Source: Nannochloris sp. 'desiccata' (lineage: Eukaryota > Chlorophyta > Trebouxiophyceae > Chlorellales > Chlorellaceae). From it: a stretch of DNA of 64,000 bases. The position numbers and the translations under genes were made by a program. The notes under the pieces are model-generated. The model ran no database searches. It was not told the DNA's origin and worked only from the letters and a program-made list of their open reading frames with translations. This document shows positions 11,300-23,335 of this stretch, piece after piece. The first letter of the stretch is position 1, and every line of letters begins with the position of its first letter. The stretch covers positions 124,001-188,000 of the forward strand of contig JAGTXX020000001.1 of NCBI GenBank assembly GCA_019044685.2, written 5' to 3'.

Positions 11300-13033
11300 C
11301 TACTTAAACTTTGAAAAGCTCTTCCCGCCACCGCCCCTGCCACCGCCACCGCCACGCCCACCACGACCTCCGCCCCTGCCGCCACCTCTCCCTCCACTAT
11401 ATGACCCCCCTCTACCTCCACTACCACTGTAAATACCTTCTCCTCTACCTTCAGATGAGAATCCACCACCACCACTGCTGCTGCTAGTACTTCCTCTCCC
11501 CCTACCTCCTCCTCTCCCACCTCTGCCGCCACCTCTTCCTTTTCCACTACCTCTACCGTAACTACTTCTTTGATGTTTTTCTGCCTTTCTGTCTGCCGCT
11601 CTCCGCGCCAACGTCTCTGGCTTTGGTCTCATATGCGGCGGCAGCACAGCTCTATCTGAACTCATTCCATCCAGGGACAACCCTTTGGCCAAGGCGTCTT
11701 CTACTCGTTCAGCAAGTACCTTGTCGTTTCTAGTTACCAGTGACGTGATCTTCCCGGTGGCACCGGCACGTGCTGTTCTCCCTGTTCTATGCAGATAATC
11801 AATAGAATTCAATGGAAAGTCAAAATTGACCACATGGTCAACGCTGCCAGGGATATCTAACCCACGTGCTGCTAAATCTGTGGCGACAAGCACAGGTGGT
11901 GGGTTTACCTCGGGATCTGCAAATTGCTTAATGGCGTCCTTTCTTTCTGCTAAAGGAACGTCTCCATGGTAACATACAGTAGGTATACCAGATTCACGTA
12001 AGTGATGCTCTGCAGCACGACAACTGTCTAAAGTATTGGCAAAGAGTAAGACTCGTTTGCCACGTTGTACTTCCCCGTTGACTACTTGTACTGCTAAATC
12101 GAGTTTATCGACCCCGGAAGGTACTGGAAGAAAGACATGACGAGCTCCAACAACACCTTTATGAAGCGAAGAAGTCTCAACAGTCCTAATAGCGGGGAAA
12201 TTTTCAACTACAAGCTTTCGAACTTGTTTTGTCATGGTTGCACTCACTAGGATACACCGAGCTGGCGTAGGCTTACTTCGCACTGCTTTAAGGATGGATT
12301 CAACTTCAGGACCAAAACCACGATCAAGCATTGTATCAGCTTCATCCAACACCACAACATCCACATCACCATAATATAAGCTACCCTTATCTGCGTGCTG
12401 TGCTACCCGAGCGGGGGTGGCCACCAATAAATCTAAAGGACGGTCTAAAGCAGCCTTTTGAGCTGGAAAATCACCCGCTCCTGTAGCGCAAACAGCTCTA
12501 AACTTTGCAGCGTGGGCCAGAGATTTGGCTACAGCGTGAATTTGCTCAGCAAGCTCGCGAGTGGGTCCAAGCACCAAGGCACGGGGACGTCTTGGTTTTG
12601 AAGGAATTCCAAAAACGGTTTCATGTTCTTTGAGCATGTGTACTATAGGTAGTAAATAAGCCAATGTTTTACCAGATCCAGTGTGAGATGCAAGGATAAA
12701 ATCGCTCTTGCGGTCACGCAAAAGAGAAGGAACGGCGACGGCTTGAATCTCTGTTGGTTGTGATAATCCTTTTTCTTGAATAGCAGCAAGGCATTCTGCA
12801 GAAAGACCAAGTTCTTCAAAACTGGGTAGAATTGCTGCGGCAGCGCTAGCGTCTTCTTTGGAGATGGCGCGGACTGTGACCGAGGTAGGAGAAGGTGGAG
12901 GAAGACGGCGGTGGATGCGAAGGGCGGCGGCCGAAGATTGGAAAAGCCTTAAAGTTTGGAATGCACCTAGCTTGCTGCAGCTCATGCATGTTGCTCGCAT
13001 GCACTGGGTCCGTAGTAACAGCGGGCTGATCAT
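11300..13033 (-). CDS. DEAD-box RNA helicase with C-terminal RGG tail, probably organellar
   Basis: A single-exon 577-aa protein. Motifs are in order: Q motif (FEELGLSAECLAAIQEKGLSQPTEIQ), motif I ASHTGSGKT, Ia PTRELAEQ, II VLDEADTML, III SATM, then the second RecA domain with V DLAARGLDIPG and VI HRTGRTARAG. All catalytic residues are present. The first about 55 residues are Arg/Ser/Ala-rich and lack acidic residues, ending SVTVRAISKED, which looks like a plastid or mitochondrial transit peptide. The overall layout recalls plastid RH39, needed for 23S rRNA maturation, but the assignment to that subfamily is inference. The last about 110 residues are Gly/Arg-rich repeats (RGG, GGRGG), an RNA-binding tail. 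It is divergent from the TFIIIC gene. Confidence 0.9.
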   Translation of the reverse strand: MISPLLLRTQCMRATCMSCSKLGAFQTLRLFQSSAAALRIHRRLPPPSPTSVTVRAISKEDASAAAAILPSFEELGLSAECLAAIQEKGLSQPTEIQAVAVPSLLRDRKSDFILASHTGSGKTLAYLLPIVHMLKEHETVFGIPSKPRRPRALVLGPTRELAEQIHAVAKSLAHAAKFRAVCATGAGDFPAQKAALDRPLDLLVATPARVAQHADKGSLYYGDVDVVVLDEADTMLDRGFGPEVESILKAVRSKPTPARCILVSATMTKQVRKLVVENFPAIRTVETSSLHKGVVGARHVFLPVPSGVDKLDLAVQVVNGEVQRGKRVLLFANTLDSCRAAEHHLRESGIPTVCYHGDVPLAERKDAIKQFADPEVNPPPVLVATDLAARGLDIPGSVDHVVNFDFPLNSIDYLHRTGRTARAGATGKITSLVTRNDKVLAERVEDALAKGLSLDGMSSDRAVLPPHMRPKPETLARRAADRKAEKHQRSSYGRGSGKGRGGGRGGRGGGRGRGSTSSSSGGGGFSSEGRGEGIYSGSGGRGGSYSGGRGGGRGGGRGGRGGGGGRGGGGKSFSKFK

Positions 13034-13375
13034 TTAAATTTATATTAAGCAACTATTCAAGAGACCTTGACAATTAATAAATTTAGATAGTTCGCTTGTA
13101 ATTTATATGCTAATTGAGAATGTAAGGACTGGACTCTGAGTATACGGTTCTTTAATATATGTAAATTGGAAAATAAAAATACATGCAGTGTTGGGATGGT
13201 GGCAAATATATGTAGTGTGCTGGGCTTCGGCGAAAAAATTGAAAAATATTGAGATTTCAATTTTGCATCTCCTTGGACATCCCTTCTCATAAAATTAGTG
13301 CATCCTAAAATTTGTGCTTGCTGCAATTAGCCTCGATGCAGGAACTAAAGCAAGGGTAAAGCCTCCATAAAGCAA
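13034..13375. promoter_or_regulatory. Divergent promoter region, DEAD-box helicase / TFIIIC subunit
   Basis: 342 bp between divergent start codons. AT-rich, with no convincing TATA box. Short reading frames here have no coding character. Confidence 0.3.
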
Positions 13376-16300
13376 ATGGAGACAATTTTCAATGCTGCCC
13401 TCGAGGCAGTATCGCTTGCCAGTCCCACAGGTACGATGGGCTTGACATGTTTCAACTATAAATTATTGGAGCGCAGTAAAAGAGCAGATCAACTCTTAAA
13501 AGCCACCTGATCAAGCTTAATGAATGATAACTTTCCCGATCGATATTCAATACCAATTCAAAACTTTCCCCTGCAGGTTTATCCTTGTCAGACTTATGGA
13601 ATCGTCTCGCCGATCCAGCTGCCGCACTAGGTGCTGCCACACTCCCCCCAACCATGCGCAGAGCTATCTGGCAAATGCTCACCGAGAGAAAAGACGACAT
13701 TATCGCCACTGCGGGCGCTGTCCCTCTAGGAGCTGAACCTCAACTTATTCCCTGGGATTCCCCTGAAACTGAGAATTATATCGCTGCAGAAGCTGCAAAT
13801 ATTCACCTTGTAGCATCAGCAGCAATGCAAGATGCATGCCTCGGAGTCTATGCAGCTCGATTAAACCGCTTCCAATTATCTCTCCCTCAGCGCCAAACTC
13901 TGCGAATCTTAGGAGAAGCAAAAAGTCGTGGTGCATTACAAAGCGTTTTGACCACTGCTCTAGGTATAGAAAACCGCAATTACTCCTACGTTATTAAAAA
14001 TCTAGAAGAACGTGGTCTAGTTACAAAATGCCCTACTGTATTACAAAAAGGCGGTGGCCATGTCACATCGACAAACTTGATTGTACTTACAAAATTCGCA
14101 CCGGAAGAGATGACTGACCCTCAAGCCCGTTTCCACGATGGCAAATCAAGTACTATTATGCAAGATATGGGTAACGACCACGATTTTGGAAGTAGAAGGA
14201 TTTATAATAATAGAGGCGTTGGTGATGACACTGACGGTGATGGCGACAATGGTGGCGGTGGTGGTGGTGATGGGAGTTCAGGTGACGACGACGACGACGA
14301 TAACATCGGGTTTGATGATCTTGGTGGAGTTCAAGGTGCTGTTGGTGGTATCTATGGTTCGCGTGCACTTTCTTCCGTACAGTGTCTAGACACATACGGT
14401 ACTATTGACCCTACGAATGGAGGTGGAGGTGGTGCTGCTATGAACAGTAGTAAAGCGCGTATGAATGGGGCAGGTGGTGACCTTCATATGGTGTTGGATG
14501 ACGATGTCCACCTTCGTAAAGTTACCACCTTTCTAGCTTCTCTGCCTGATCATTCCAGTAACGAAACTGATTTAAAGAAAGAATTGGGCTATGTCGGCAA
14601 AAGAGGGCATCGCCGGTGGAGACGATTACGTAATATTCTAGGAAAAATGCGGTGTATTGAACGGTATAAAGCCAGAGAAAGCCACAATCAAGGGTCTGTT
14701 GTGTTTATAGTGAAGTTATTGAAAGCGTATACTGGGGAAATAGATGAGGAGTGGCTGTTGGCTGCTTTATTAAACCCGCTGACAGGCAAATTAAATGTGT
14801 TTGGAGAACAGGTGGCAGAATTAACTTTGGATAGACAAATCCTGACTATGCTGGCTGCAGCAGGACCTGATGGGATAACCACGCAACAAGTAGATGGTCA
14901 GTTAAAGTTCAATATAAAGCGAAATGAACCCCGTTTTAAAGAATTAAAAATGAGGTATGGCGAAGGAAGTGTCGTGGAACAGCATATAAACCAGGGTAAA
15001 GTAAGATTATTACGATACAATGCAAGTCCTGAGTTCTTGGCTATATTAGATTCAGCATTACTAGGGGTTTCTGCGGATGGTGGCGGCATTGGGGCTCTCG
15101 AACCGCCGCCTGGTGGGTATTTGAATGCTGTAAGGGAGGCCATAAACGCTGGTTTAAATGACGATGGAACGAATCCATTAGCTAAATATGCTTCTCCTGC
15201 TGCTGGAGAAGGTGCGGAAGAGGAGGTAGATCTTGTAGCTCACTTGTTAGCTGCTGTTGGTAATGATAAAATTACTCCCGCTCCCTTGACCTCTGCTGCT
15301 GCTGCTGCTGCTGTTCCAGTTTCTGAAGCAGCTCTAGAAGAAGATGAAGATGAACAAGAAGACGAAGAAACCGAAGATGAAGACGACAACGGGGATGATG
15401 CAGAAAAGAAAGTTAGAGAATTAGAAGCATATGCTCCCACAAAGCGCAAAAAGCAACCACTCACTGAGATGGCACAACTCCGCCGCCGATGGATTGTGGA
15501 TCGGGTCAACCGAGAAGGTCTATTACTCTGTTCAGAAATTGGATCGTATTTACAGTCAACTGAAAGAGCAGTACGGAATAATCTCAAGGCAGTACGACCA
15601 GATAGAAAAGTGATTCAGCGCCTGATCGATGTCGCCCTCGAAGCAAACGAGCTCGTTTTGCTACGTGTTACGTTCCCTGGAGTCCACGGCTCGCTTACTG
15701 CTCGTACACATGATGTACTGGCCAAACCGGATACGCAAGCAGATTCTGATTTTGTGGATCTCGTGTTTGCTGCGCATAGACACATGCTCGCGAGGATTAG
15801 ACAATCAAGCTCTGCCGTGATTGGTAGCAAACATGAAGACGCCGCCTTGGAGACGTTGCCCATTGTAGCGAATGCGAAAAGGACTAAAGAGAGGGAAGAA
15901 AGGGAAGCAAAAAAGAAGGAGAAGACTACTAAGGGGACGCGTAGGCATGGAAGTGCTAAAGGGGCTGTCAAAGGAGATGGAGATATCGATGGAGGTGTGG
16001 GTGCTGCTGCCACTACGACAGCAGCTGCCGCTTATGGAGCCATAGATAACAACAAACCAAATGTTCCTGGCCCATTAGATCACGGTTTGATAGGTGCACG
16101 TATGCAACGGGTATGGAGAATCCATGAACTTGCATGGAAACTCCTAGATGCCAGAAACGGCGCGCCTTCTCCTTTCATACACCCTAGTCTTTCTGCTGCC
16201 GCTGCTGAAGGGAAGGTCTTTCTAGTCGGCCATGCGCCTGTCAGTCTACTTGGCGGTAGACCGTTGGATATGGGCGTGTATACAGGAACATCTGAACAAC

Positions 16301-19300
16301 AGGCTATTGTTGTGACGACAGACGAGTTTTGGAAAGCGTTGACCGTAGAAGATTTTATCATGTGCTTGGGTTCGAGGTCAACAGACGTTGGGCTCGTCCA
16401 AGAATTTAAAGTAGCAAATAAAAGGATGGGTAAGTACATTATTCGGGGTGAGGCTATTCAAGGGTGCTTTACGTATTATTTAAAAGATACATTTTGACGT
16501 TTTAGGGGGTTGAAACTGGATATATATACAACTGGAAATAAATTTAATTTTTATTTGTGGACTCGCCTTTTTTTTTTTTTTTTCACCCCTTCATTTTTTT
16601 TTCTTTTTCAGGTGAACTCCGTCGTCGTGATTTGGTTGCTCTCGCTGGTGGCATTGATGCTTTAACTACCGCAAAGAGTAACCTCACCAGACTACTGGAT
16701 ATACTGACTAGAATGGGCTTGATTTGTGCCATCGTGCCCTTTGGTGAGGGCGGTAAAAATTTGGCAAGTGCTGGATCTGCTTCTTATTTGTTTAGAAGAA
16801 GGATTCAATATGAAGAACCAATCCAAATACACACTACTGTCGCTGAGGTTGGTGGGGATGGTGCCGGAACATCTGCAGCTGCAGCTGCCTCCCCGGCAGC
16901 AGCACCACCTGCGACTGCCGCTGTTCCTAGCTTCACTGTTGAGACAAAGCTCCACACGTTCGATGCCACTACCCTCGCTGGTCGTAATGCGTATTGGCTT
17001 AGTATGGAGTATATGGTCATGTGTTCACCCATGGCTGGAGGCCTTCGCGGTCGTATCGGTCAAAATTCATTATTAACCGAGTGTTTCCCTTTCTCAAAAG
17101 CAACCGAGGCGATCAATGACCGCTCCTGGGTATTGCAAAAGTCTGTACTGGCTGAAAAATTAGATGATCTGGTAGAAAGAATTAGTACTATGGTATTGCC
17201 ACAACCTGGATACATGTCATCAAGTGCTCAAGCAGCTAATCAAGCAACTGGTGGTGCATTTGGAACTGAGGGTGCTGCCGGGGCTCCTGCAGGTGGTATT
17301 GAAGCGGTGTCGGCCGGGGAGGCGAAGGCGACTGCGGCTGCTGCTGATGCCAAGGTACCCGGTCCTAACGAGTTTCTCACCTGGGAAGGTGCTGTAGCTT
17401 TGGCGAAAGAATCCAATGTCCCCTTTGAAACTGTAGCCAGGGCTGTCACCAAAGTGCAATATAATAGAATGCGGGGTGTCATCGTGAGTTCCCGTCGCTT
17501 GGGTGCTCTCGGTGGCCGCGGCGGTGGTAGCGGTTCCACTGCTGCGTTACGAAAGAAATACCGGGAAGGGTATGCAAATAGACGGAAACGTCGTCGTGGG
17601 GGTGCATCTGATGACGATACAGATATAGAGAATCAAGAAGGGTTTGAAATTGACAATCTTGATCTTAGCGGTGGTGGTGGCCTCGAAGGAGATGCAAATT
17701 ACAATCGACCTGTCAAGCAACGTAAGAAGAAATGGTTTGCAGAGGAAGATAGAGAATTGCTTCATGCTTGGGCTACTTGGTTAGCTGCTCACGGTCCAGA
17801 TAAGATCTTGAGATGGAAATTTGTTAAAGGGCGACCCCGGGGTGTAATGCCTATTTCCTGCAAATATCGTATTCAAGTGCTGAAAGCGAATGAAAAGATT
17901 GGACCTATGATGATGAAGATATTGGAATTGGCTGGAGGAGTGCATTCTAGACGAGTGTTGAGAGGGGCAGCAAGGGAGGATCAAGAGAGAAATCACATTG
18001 CAACTGGCGGCGATGCAGCAACTGCAGTCGGTGAGAAACGTAAAGCTGATGGTGATCATGTTGCTAACGAATTCAAACCTGCTTCCAAAAGAGCGTGTGG
18101 TGAAGATGGTGCTATAGCAGAAGGAGAAGAAACAGCAGCAGACTTACCCCCTCTCTGGACTATTTCCAACACTGAAGACGCCTCTGCTTTGAAACTCGTT
18201 GTAGCAGAGATAGAAAACGTCGTCTCTACAGCTCCAAGTCGATACAAAAAGGGCATGAAGAAGCCAGACCAAACGAAAACTGGCGGTGCTGATGGTGAAT
18301 ATGATCAAAATGGCGGTACCACTGCTGGTGGGGGTGGTGGTGTCGGTGGCGATAGACGATGGAGAAGTGTCCTTGGTGGACTTGGAGGTCGTCTTCTTGG
18401 TCCCGCTGCCCGCGGTCCAGTCATCATTGCGCGCCAATTTACTGCTTTATGTCAATGGGCACGCGCAGCAGCAGCTGCGAGAGCGAATGGGACTGCTCGA
18501 CCACCGATGCCTTCGGTCGCAATGGCCATGGAGTTGGTCAAAAGTTTGTTATTAGCTGTGAAAGAAAAAAAAGAAGACTGGGCCTTCCAGGGAGTTGGGT
18601 CAAGGAGTGGTATTAGTACCATTGTGGATGGGTCGTTTAGTACTGCGTTGACAGATAGATTTCGTGCGAGTGATATTAAAGAAGCTATTGCTGAGCTCAT
18701 TCGATTAGGGCATGTCACTGTGACTGGTGGGAACATTCCCGCGGCAAGTGCAGCCGGTGGAGGTGGTGGTGGTGGTGGGACTGTTCCCATTGGATTGGCG
18801 TTGTCAAATCGGTTTATGGTTGAAATGCAGCCTTTGTTCTTGCATGGTGGTCTGTTTAATGAAGCATATGCTGCGCATGCTGAGCTAGTAAGTGGGCCAG
18901 CAACCTTGGCGGCTCCTGCAGCTGGTCCAGCAGCTGCGAGAGATGCAAAACCCACCGTCAAGACCTTATTGCCTTTAACACCTTCTTCCTCGTCGGAAGC
19001 ATCAGGTAGAGGTGGTATGGGGGTGCATGAGGTATCTGGAGGTGCCGTAGCTGCAGTGTTATCTACATGCTTCACAGGGACTGGCGCCTGTGCTCATGGC
19101 GGGAACAACAATGAAAAATATGATTTAGCAGCAAGTCTTCCTCGTTCCGTCCGAATGATTTCAACTGCTGGAGCAGCAGCTGCTGCTGCTGCTGCTGCAT
19201 CACAGCAGCAACCAGCTTCTGCGGCAGCTGCATTGGCAGGATCGAATGAAGCTGACGATGAAAATGAAGAGAATATGCTTCGTGTTCTTACTAGCATTAA

Positions 19301-20531
19301 GGTAACTGCTACAGTGCGTGGTGGTACTACATATGGTACTACGAATGCTGTGAAAGATCCTTCAACACCTACTGCTATTGCTATTGCTGGCCGTCCTTCT
19401 TCAGCAGCAGCGGCGGCGGAAATTTGCATTGGTTCACCTCGTGGGCAAGTAGTTAGGTTCACTGATTTGAACGGGGTTGAGCATAAGCTGCAATTCTCTT
19501 CTCACGAAGAGGTGCTCTACCAACCTTCTCTAGTTGCTTCTGATGCGAAACTTCGCACAGCAGCTGAAGCTGCCTGCAAAAAGCTGTTTAGATTTAAGAA
19601 AATTGGAGGCACTGCTGGTGCTGCTGGTGGTGGTGGGAGCAAAAGTATGGATCAGATGCTGAAATCTTTACGCGCTGCTGGAGATACTGGTCTCACTCCC
19701 TCGGATTTCCTTGTTTCACCTTCCTCTGACTCTGAACCTATTCCTAAAAACTCTTCTGAAACTTCTATCGGTGCTGAAACTACTGCAAAATGCTTGAAAA
19801 CTTCAAAAGAGGTTGAAGAAGCTCTTGGAGCGTTATGCCGTTGCGGTCTTGCCCGCAGAGTCACCGGATACGACGACATTCGGATCGTCGCATCAGACAT
19901 AGCGCCAACCCAGTCGCGATTATTGGCTTTCCCACCACCTGAAAATATCACATCTTTAAAAGCCGCTCTCGCATCTTTGAATTTGCCTCCACAGGGAACT
20001 GTCCAACCGTGTGTTGATGTCCCTATTCGACCCTGGGTTGATCACGTAGGTAGATTAAAACCTAGTTTATGGCGTGCATTGCTGCATAGAGCCGTCTCAA
20101 CTGTACTTCAGTACCCTGGAGTGGGTGGCGATGTCTTATTGCAGAGTTTGAGGGTCGCAAATCCTCAGCATGCAAGAGAAGTTATGAGTGTGTTGTGTGC
20201 TGCTGGCATCTTCTATGCTAAGAAATCAAAAGCCCAGAAGAAAAATTCAGCGCCAAGGAGTGTTTTAGCAGCGTGTTTTGGTGATGCTGAGGCAGAAGAA
20301 GACCAAAACGTCGGAGAAGAGGACGGTGACAATGCAGATGGCGAGAACTTGATGATGGCGACTATGTATGGTGGTATGCCTTTTCCTACTTCCACTGCGT
20401 GTACTTCTACATCATCTTCTCACCAGAACGATGATTCTTCTTGGAATTTCTTTATTGATCCTGGCAATTGGTGGCAAGCTTTGGAGGTCCTGCCGCCAGC
20501 AGTGCTTGTGCCGGTTCATGCCGAAAGATAG
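13376..20531 (+). CDS. TFIIIC B-block binding subunit (GTF3C1/TFC3-like), 2275 aa
   Basis: Three exons (13376..13430, 13577..16429, 16612..20531) with matching phases rebuild one 2275-aa protein; two long frames split by an intron look like separate genes but are not. TFIIIC binds the A and B boxes of tRNA genes and recruits RNA polymerase III. The N-terminus carries the B-block winged-helix region (LSLPQRQTLRILGEAKSRG and the following IENRNYSYVIKNLEERGLV). A second winged-helix pair spans the second intron (ELRRRDLVALAGGIDALTT). Near residue 1340 is a SANT/Myb-like block (KKKWFAEEDRELLHAWATWLA), as in plant and animal homologues. Acidic, Gly and Ala runs, some from GCT/GGT microsatellites, inflate the linkers. 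A 16-T stretch lies in intron 2 before the TTCTTTTTCAG acceptor. Confidence 0.85.
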
Positions 20532-20727
20532 CTCTGTTCGCATCGTTTTTAATTAGCTTTTTTATTAAATAAGTATACATGTAGCTGAATAGAGAGAAAT
20601 AAATAAAATAGGTGTGTAAGTAAATTGATAAAATCAAATACTGCTACAATTATCAACAGAGAAAGTCCCTCGATAGTAGAAAATTAATAACAAAAAAAAT
20701 ATATCATAGATATAGTTAAGATATTTT

Positions 20728-22191
20728 TTACCCTGTAAGCCACAGTAATGCGTTTCTAAATAGTGGTATACACGCCAACACACTCGCGGAAACTCCACAC
20801 AGCGCATACGACAATGCGGCAAAGGGTAAGCCCTCTGGCTCTCTTGCCGCCATAGCTGCTGTTCCGAGACCATGCGCTGTTGCCGCAGCAGCAAGCCCTC
20901 TAGAAATCGGATCTACCGCTCCAAACGCAGTCATCAGCACCTGTACAAAATTACACCCAATTATACCAGTCAACGCTACAGCAGCTGCAGTGAGTTCACT
21001 ACTCGCCCCTAGTCGCTCCGATATTGGCAGAGCTAATGCCAGTGTAGCCCCACGTGGCACTATACCACGTGCTAGATCTTGTGGAAGCCCCATGAACCCT
21101 GCCAATGCAGCTGTAGAAAGCATTGAAAACCCAGCTGAAAGGAACGTTGCCCCTAGTACTTCGTAGCTATGTCGGCGCAACACCGTCCACTCGTCAAACA
21201 CTTTAAACCCAAAACAAAGAATAATAACCCCTAGGAAAGAAAACAAGACATCTCCAGGACCGTAGAGATACATGTAGTGTGGATTTTGAGGGTTCCCTTT
21301 GGTTAAATAATCTTGTAGCATAGAGAAATACCCTTGGTTTGTCAGTAAACCGACCCCAGCAGCAACAACATTTGGCACCAAGGCTGTGACCAGCATCGGA
21401 TGGACAACACGTTTCACTGATTCAGGGCATGCCATGCCACCCATATAACCCAATATCGTGGAAGAAAGCAACAGCACAAAGGTCGCGTGTGCGTGTGTTG
21501 CTGTTTTCATTGGGGAGAGAATGAGAATTAAGAGTGCTGCACCAGCAGCAGTGCCCCAAGAATAATAATTAAATTGTGAAAAATGGATGCTTCCACTGTG
21601 AGTATTATCTTTAGTATTGCTCTCTCCGCTGTGGTACGGGTGGTGGTACGGGTGGTGGTGGGGTTTATTAGGAGATGGAGAAGAAGAGGGGTGATGCTGT
21701 CCATTCTGTTGAGGTATTGACGGTTGATATTCTGTGCCTGTGGCTGCTCGGATGGCTATGGCTATTCGAGAAGTGAAGGCGCAAGTAAGGACGACGCCAA
21801 GAGCGATGACAAAAACGGCAGTGACTATAGATTGAGGTGGCAATGGCGCCAGGGCGAGAGGTAGTGTTACTAGTGCCGGTGCGTAGAAACATGGAAGCCA
21901 TTTGTGGGCCACCCAGTCTACTGCTGGAGCGAAAAACTTTTGAGGGCCGAGGTGGAGGTCGTAACGGCTTGTGGCGACAAGACTTGTGATTATCAGAGCC
22001 ATTGCAATTAAAGGACTGGGGAATTGTAGTGGTTTGAATAGTAGCTTTAGTACACGATCTAGGATGAGAAGGATGGCAAGGCCGATATAACATTGGGCTC
22101 GTTGTAGCAATGAAATGGGAGATGGCAAAGAATTGGTAGGAGTGCTGGACCTTTGGCTAGGTGCCAGTAGGCCTGCACCACTAATATTCAT
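20728..22191 (-). CDS. LrgA/LrgB family membrane carrier, related to plastid glycolate/glycerate transporter PLGG1
   Basis: A single-exon 487-aa polytopic membrane protein starting at the ATG at 22191. The N-terminal half looks like LrgA and the C-terminal half like LrgB, the same fusion as plant PLGG1, which exchanges glycolate and glycerate across the plastid envelope in photorespiration. The LrgB half contains the conserved block GLPQDLARGIVPRGATLALA and later GCNFVQVLM and AAAATAHGLGTAA, the last being the most conserved LrgB motif. Between the halves is a His/Pro/Ser-rich hydrophilic loop (about residues 165-205). The N-terminus before the first helix is only about 30 residues and is a weak transit peptide, so plastid location is inferred from the family. 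It converges with the TFIIIC gene. Confidence 0.8.
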   Translation of the reverse strand: MNISGAGLLAPSQRSSTPTNSLPSPISLLQRAQCYIGLAILLILDRVLKLLFKPLQFPSPLIAMALIITSLVATSRYDLHLGPQKFFAPAVDWVAHKWLPCFYAPALVTLPLALAPLPPQSIVTAVFVIALGVVLTCAFTSRIAIAIRAATGTEYQPSIPQQNGQHHPSSSPSPNKPHHHPYHHPYHSGESNTKDNTHSGSIHFSQFNYYSWGTAAGAALLILILSPMKTATHAHATFVLLLSSTILGYMGGMACPESVKRVVHPMLVTALVPNVVAAGVGLLTNQGYFSMLQDYLTKGNPQNPHYMYLYGPGDVLFSFLGVIILCFGFKVFDEWTVLRRHSYEVLGATFLSAGFSMLSTAALAGFMGLPQDLARGIVPRGATLALALPISERLGASSELTAAAVALTGIIGCNFVQVLMTAFGAVDPISRGLAAAATAHGLGTAAMAAREPEGLPFAALSYALCGVSASVLACIPLFRNALLWLTG

Positions 22192-22197
22192 TGGCAA

Positions 22198-22538
22198 GAA
22201 TTATCGGTGTCCGAAAATCATTGTCTTATTAATGGACAGCTGTGAAAGTTGGCTTCCCTTTATTGAAGTGTTTTGAACGTTTGAACGCTTTTTTGATACG
22301 ATTGGAAGCTTAATCCATGTTAAGTCATATTTTTTGACAGCTGGGAATTTGTCCAATTTATTGCCGAATTTTCCAGGTGCGTCACAACCGATTGCAGTCG
22401 TCAATTTAATAGATTTGCCATGTCATTGTGGTGCCTCTCAAACTTTAATTTTGACAAGCAGGGACCTTGAATACACATTTAGTGTGTACAAAAAGTAGTC
22501 TACCCGTTAGTCGAATAGGCCCAGACTGTGCCTTAGCC
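22198..22538. other. Intergenic region, LrgB gene to hypothetical small gene
   Basis: 341 bp with no convincing coding sequence. It should include the promoter of the LrgB gene on the minus strand. No repeat or RNA gene seen. Confidence 0.25.
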
Positions 22539-22922
22539 ATGTATGGTAAGTTTTAGGTTGCTTCCTTCTCTTCTTTTCCTTTGTCCCGTCACCGCCCCAC
22601 TCGATTGCCTCTATACAAATTGGATACTTCAATGAAACACTTCTTCTGTTCTCTTATTTCTGCTACAGCATTCTCTGGCATTGAAGCTACACAAGAGACA
22701 ATCGAAACCAAGCCTGCGACAGCGACAATTAACGCGAGGAGCCCTTCCGGCCGCACACTTAGTAAAGCGTTTAGTAGTAGGGGTGATCGTTTTTGGAGTA
22801 ATATAGTCCCTTCCTTTGTTAAAAGAGACGCCGCAGCGAATACAGAAGCCGGAGGAGAGGCGACATCTGCATCAACCTTGTTTTCTTGTTGTTGCAGCGG
22901 GAGCAGTAGCACAAAAAAGTAA
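22539..22922 (+). CDS. Hypothetical small Ser/Ala-rich protein
   Basis: Not recognised. A mini-exon 22539..22545 (ATG TAT G) with a strong GTAAGT donor joins exon 22669..22922 after a TGCTACAG acceptor, giving 86 aa in frame. The protein is polar, with a basic segment (RTLSKAFSSRGDRFW) that could be amphipathic and a C-terminal Cys cluster (SCCCSGSSS). The opposite strand is also open over the same bases and would give a hydrophobic segment, so the strand is not certain; the good splice sites favour the plus strand. Confidence 0.35.
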
Positions 22923-23335
22923 ATTCATATTTTATTTATAGCAATAGCACTAAATTAGACCTTTTTTTTGTTCGACTAGTGTCTTCAAGTTGCATTAGTA
23001 TACTGAAGACAGGTGAAGTTTGCTTATTATTAGAAACGTACTTCACAAGGTGATTTAATTTAGGGCTTCCAGGACTCTCCCCCCCCCCCCCCCCCCACCC
23101 CCACAAAAAAAAGAATACTAGCCCTAGGTATACGATACGTGTTTCACAGCGTTTTCAAAGGTAACGATTGAGGAAAAAGCACAGGGGAGGCTTTAAATGC
23201 CAACATAGAGAAGGAAGAAGAGACATGGTGTATTGTTATCTTGATACAATACCAAATTCAGATGTTATTTTCAAACGTATATTGTAGTAAAAAGTATTCG
23301 ATAGAGAAAGTCGATAGATAATACTCGTCAAAAAG
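22923..23335. other. Intergenic region with an 18-C tract
   Basis: About 410 bp without a gene. It holds a run of 18 C residues at 23079..23096 followed by ACCCCCAC and an A run. A similar 19-C run occurs at 29927. Otherwise AT-rich with nothing recognisable. Confidence 0.4.
23079..23096. repeat. Poly(C) tract, 18 nt
   Basis: Eighteen uninterrupted C residues, followed by a further C-rich stretch. A homopolymer of this length is polymorphic and prone to sequencing error; the complementary G run could form G-quadruplexes. Confidence 0.9.

Noticed and set aside
11260..11547. Frame overlapping the DEAD-box RGG tail in another phase
   Set aside because: Val/Glu/Gly repeats produced by GGT/GGA-rich DNA.
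16557..16611. Start of a separate gene at 16557 for the second TFIIIC half
   Set aside because: The N-terminal Phe-rich residues are intron polypyrimidine sequence; splicing 16429 to 16612 keeps phase and domain continuity, so it is one gene.
22589..22912. Minus-strand hydrophobic 107-codon frame opposite the small spliced gene
   Set aside because: Possible but no splice or homology support; the plus strand has a strong donor and acceptor in phase.
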